From positions 1-64,000 of the forward strand of contig JAPPMG010000015.1 of the NCBI GenBank assembly GCA_028819215.1: 64,000 bases of DNA, written 5' to 3'. This DNA comes from Bryobacterales bacterium. Its GTDB lineage: Bacteria > Acidobacteriota > Terriglobia > Bryobacterales > UBA6623. Of the stretch, positions 61,932 through 64,000 are shown piece by piece (within the stretch, counting starts at the first letter, position 1; every line of letters begins with the position of its first letter). The notes under the pieces were generated by a model, which saw only the letters and a list, made by a program, of their open reading frames with translations, was not told the DNA's origin and searched no databases. Both the position numbers and the translations under genes were made by a program.

Positions 61932-63308
61932 ATGTCTCTGCGCACTCAATCGCAAGTCCTGGCTGCATGCGTTGCAGCCGCGTGGCTGAGTTGTGGCACG
62001 GTTCCTTCGCAACCGGTGCCGCCTAATGTCGTTCTGATCATTTCGGATGACCACGGGTGGACTGACTACGGGTTCATGGGCCACGACACCGTCGAAACGC
62101 CTGCCATTGACCGTCTCGCGTCGCAGTCGATGGTCTACACGCGCGGGTATCTTCCGTCACCGCTGTGTCGTCCGAGCCTGGCGACGATTGCGACTGGACT
62201 GTATCCGCACCAGCACGGCATCACCGGGAACGATCCTCCAGGCAAATGGCCAGAGGGCGCTCGGAACCCCGAAACCCGAGCCGCCATGGAGCAAGTGTTT
62301 GCCCAAAACGCGAACGTGATGGAACTTCTGGCGCGATCCGGGTATGTCAGCCATCAGTCCGGCAAGTGGTGGGAAGGAAATCCGCTTGATCACGGCTTCA
62401 CTGCCGCGATGACCCACGGGGACGTGACTCGCCGGGGCCGGCACGGTGACGAAGGTCTTGTGATCGGCCGCGAGGGATTGGACCCGATCTTCGATTTCGT
62501 CAGCGGACGGGACCAACTTGCTGCGGGCCAAGATTCCACTCCTCCGCCATTCTTCCTGTGGTACGCGCCGTTCCTGCCCCACACGCCGCACAACCCTCCG
62601 GAACGCTTGCTGGCCAAGTATCGGTCTCCGGACCGAGCCGAGTCGGTGGCGAAGTACTACGCCATGGTGGAGTGGCTCGACGAGACCGTCGGTGAGCTGT
62701 GTGACTACCTCGACACGAACGGACTGTCCGAGAACACGGTGGTCATCTACTTGGCAGATAACGGCTGGATATCCGCCGAAGACAGTACCGAGCAGCCGAA
62801 GATGCGGGCCAAGATGTCGCCCTACGACATGGGTGTCAGGACGCCCCTCATGATTCGCTGGCCGGGCAGGGTCGCTCCCGGTCGCGACGACACCACTTTG
62901 GTCAGCAGCATTGACATCGTGCCCACCGTACTGAGTGCAGCCGGCGTAGCAATTCCCGACAATCTTCCGGGAGTGAGCCTCTTGGATGACGGGGCGCGGT
63001 CCGGTCGCGACCATATCTTCGGGGCTACGTTCGCCCACACGGCGGTGGACGTTGCGAGCCCGGTCGCAAACCTCAAGTACCGCAGCGTGGTGCGTGAGGA
63101 CGGTTGGAAGCTCATCCTTCCGTACGCGCCCAATCAGGACGTGACGTTGATGATCCGCGGGACGATAGCCGATTGGATGCGATTCGATCCCGAACTGTAC
63201 AACTTGGCCGAGGATCCGTTCGAGACAGCGGACTTGGCGGGGGAGCGGCCGGAATTGGTAGATGCCTTGCACGCGAGCCTACAAGAGTGGTGGGAAGTGC
63301 CCGAGTAG
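61932..63308 (+). CDS. Sulfatase with variant CRPSL modification site
   Basis: 458 residues. Signal peptide (AACVAAAWLSC, Cys 21 a possible lipid site), metal-binding Asp 39-40 in LIISDDHGWTDYG, then LCRPSLATIATGLYPHQHG. The Cys (79) and Pro (81) of the formylglycine motif are there, but the usual Arg at the fifth place is Leu 83. YLADNGWIS marks the second metal region. Similar CRPSL proteins occur among Planctomycete sulfatases as I recall, so the enzyme may still be matured. The C-terminal ELYNLAEDPFETADLAGERP is typical of the fold. Confidence 0.88.
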   Translation: MSLRTQSQVLAACVAAAWLSCGTVPSQPVPPNVVLIISDDHGWTDYGFMGHDTVETPAIDRLASQSMVYTRGYLPSPLCRPSLATIATGLYPHQHGITGNDPPGKWPEGARNPETRAAMEQVFAQNANVMELLARSGYVSHQSGKWWEGNPLDHGFTAAMTHGDVTRRGRHGDEGLVIGREGLDPIFDFVSGRDQLAAGQDSTPPPFFLWYAPFLPHTPHNPPERLLAKYRSPDRAESVAKYYAMVEWLDETVGELCDYLDTNGLSENTVVIYLADNGWISAEDSTEQPKMRAKMSPYDMGVRTPLMIRWPGRVAPGRDDTTLVSSIDIVPTVLSAAGVAIPDNLPGVSLLDDGARSGRDHIFGATFAHTAVDVASPVANLKYRSVVREDGWKLILPYAPNQDVTLMIRGTIADWMRFDPELYNLAEDPFETADLAGERPELVDALHASLQEWWEVPE

Positions 63309-63635
63309 CCGGGACGGGCGGACGAGTCCGGTCCATCGACGTGCGTTCGCCGAGGGCCGGCTTCGCGTCAATATGGGGCCACAGGCTCAAGTTGTGGTCT
63401 GCGGCCTCCTGATGATGGCGCTCTAGTTGCTGGGCCTGACCCGTCGCGCGGAGCAGGCCGCTGCAAGCAATGCTAGGCGCGGTGTCTGCGACCTGTGGGG
63501 AAGCGGACCGGATCCGTCGGTCTTGGTGACGTTCTTCGCCTGCTATGTGGCGCGTTGCTATGAGCCCACAACGCAACACCGGCCGGTTTGCGTCAGATGT
63601 TGCCGTCGGCGGTCTACGCTGTGGTCCCGCAGAAG

Positions 63636-63926
63636 GTTGCGCAACAAAACGCCTCTTCCGCAACTTAGAGCTGCGCAAGGGAATCGATGTTGCGCAAGCC
63701 GACCAAGGGCAGAGTTAGGCTGTCCGAGCGCACTGGCTCGCGAGCAACCAAGCTCCGGGGATATCGCTCTTGGCATACCGCAAATGGACGATAAACTCCT
63801 CTGTCTGTAGTCCGGTGTGCTTCGCAGCCGTGTCAACACCAACCCTTACGCAACTTCAGGAGCATTGCGCAATATAAAGGCCGCGAATCTTTCCAATATT
63901 GCGCATGAACTGCTATAATTGCGTAA
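63636..63926. repeat. Cluster of TTGCGCAA-like palindromic sites
   Basis: At least six copies of an 8-bp motif of the form TTRCGYAA or a one-base variant: GTTGCGCAAC (63636-63645), TTGCGCAA (63690-63697), TTACGCAA (63846-63853), ATTGCGCAAT (63864-63873), TTGCGCAT (63899-63906) and TTGCGTAA (63919-63926). The last four form two pairs spaced 19 and 20 bp, about two helical turns, and the final copy overlaps the -10 hexamer. The layout resembles a multi-site operator for a dimeric repressor or activator. The binding protein is not known. Confidence 0.6.
63911..63919 (+). promoter_or_regulatory. Extended -10 promoter element (TGCTATAAT)
   Basis: Consensus TATAAT at 63914-63919 with the extended TGn upstream. 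A weak -35-like TTCCAA lies 17 bp before it (63891-63896). Transcription would start near 63926 and lead to the ATG at 63955. It overlaps the last TTGCGTAA site, so binding there would block RNA polymerase. Confidence 0.65.
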
Positions 63927-63954
63927 GACCCCCTTGGGGACATGCGGAAGGCAG

Positions 63955-64000
63955 ATGTCGAAGTCAATACCTGAGATAGAACTGAGTGCGATCGAAGCGG
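63955..64000 (+). CDS. Start of an unidentified gene (truncated by window edge)
   Basis: ATG 63955 after GGAAGG at good spacing opens MSKSIPEIELSAIEA, running off the window. Fifteen residues are too few to name a family. The strong promoter and repeated operator-like sites in front suggest a tightly regulated gene, perhaps of an accessory or mobile element. Confidence 0.6.
   Translation, partial: MSKSIPEIELSAIEA

Larger units (their letters stand above)
63309..63954. other. Non-coding stretch before the last gene
   Basis: No convincing protein or RNA gene is visible in these 646 bases. The left half (63309-63630) has nothing I can name. The right half falls in GC content and contains the repeated TTGCGCAA-like sites and a promoter, both listed separately. 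Confidence 0.6.

Noticed and set aside
1-64000. CRISPR array, insertion sequence, prophage or rRNA operon
   Set aside because: No regularly spaced repeats, transposase, integrase, phage structural gene or rRNA segment was found; the only repeats are the pair around vapBC and the short motif cluster at the right end.

Overview
The window is GC-rich, densely coded bacterial DNA. The best guess for the host is an Acidobacteriota member of the Bryobacterales/Solibacter kind. The reasons are two very large Oar-type TonB-dependent receptors with an N-terminal carboxypeptidase-regulatory domain plus a shorter relative, DUF1549/DUF1553 cytochrome proteins with a DUF1501 partner, seven S1-family sulfatase genes, Tat-exported Gfo/Idh/MocA oxidoreductase and a Planctomycete-type propeller/HEAT/cytochrome fusion. 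Planctomycetes share several of these families, but the Oar-like receptors argue for Acidobacteriota. The assignment is inference; no rRNA lies in the window.

Layout. 1-6.1 kb: two tail-to-tail sulfatases, tpiA-secG, tRNA-Leu(GAG), and a seven-repeat FG-GAP lipoprotein. 6.1-7.0 kb: a vapBC toxin-antitoxin pair bracketed by near-identical 26-bp direct repeats. 7.2-13.2 kb: the imuA-imuB-dnaE2 mutagenesis cassette followed by dut. 13.2-19.7 kb: an orphan DUF1549/DUF1553 cytochrome protein, an IscS/NifS cysteine desulfurase, and a di-heme cytochrome/PQQ dehydrogenase operon. 20.0-26.7 kb: an Oar-like receptor and a propeller-HEAT-cytochrome c lipoprotein. 26.7-27.8 kb: a HEPN protein with a nucleotidyltransferase that carries its own ribbon-helix-helix domain. 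28.1-32.5 kb: a complete polyamine-type ABC importer (ATPase, binding protein, two permeases). 32.8-35.6 kb: a large secreted propeller/PHP-like protein. 36.5-47.5 kb: a second Oar-like receptor, a Gfo/Idh/MocA oxidoreductase, a DUF1553-DUF1501 pair and a third, shorter receptor, followed by a decayed DUF1501 fragment.

47.9-63.3 kb is a glycan-degradation locus: sulfatase, sulfatase with an in-frame TAA, sulfatase, GH42-like hydrolase and sulfatase run in one direction. They are followed by a PIN toxin/Phd antitoxin pair (antitoxin also broken by an in-frame TAA), a LOG-family gene, a GH95 fucosidase, an exported D-2-hydroxyacid dehydrogenase and one more sulfatase. Together these would desulfate and trim a sulfated, galactose- and fucose-containing polysaccharide, with the receptors importing the products; the substrate is not proven by sequence. 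The window ends in a non-coding stretch with repeated TTGCGCAA-like sites leading to a promoter and the first 15 codons of an unidentified gene.

The observations most worth checking are the two in-frame TAA codons, the RHH-nucleotidyltransferase/HEPN pair, the direct repeats around vapBC, the DUF1501 relic and the TTGCGCAA operator-like cluster at the right edge.
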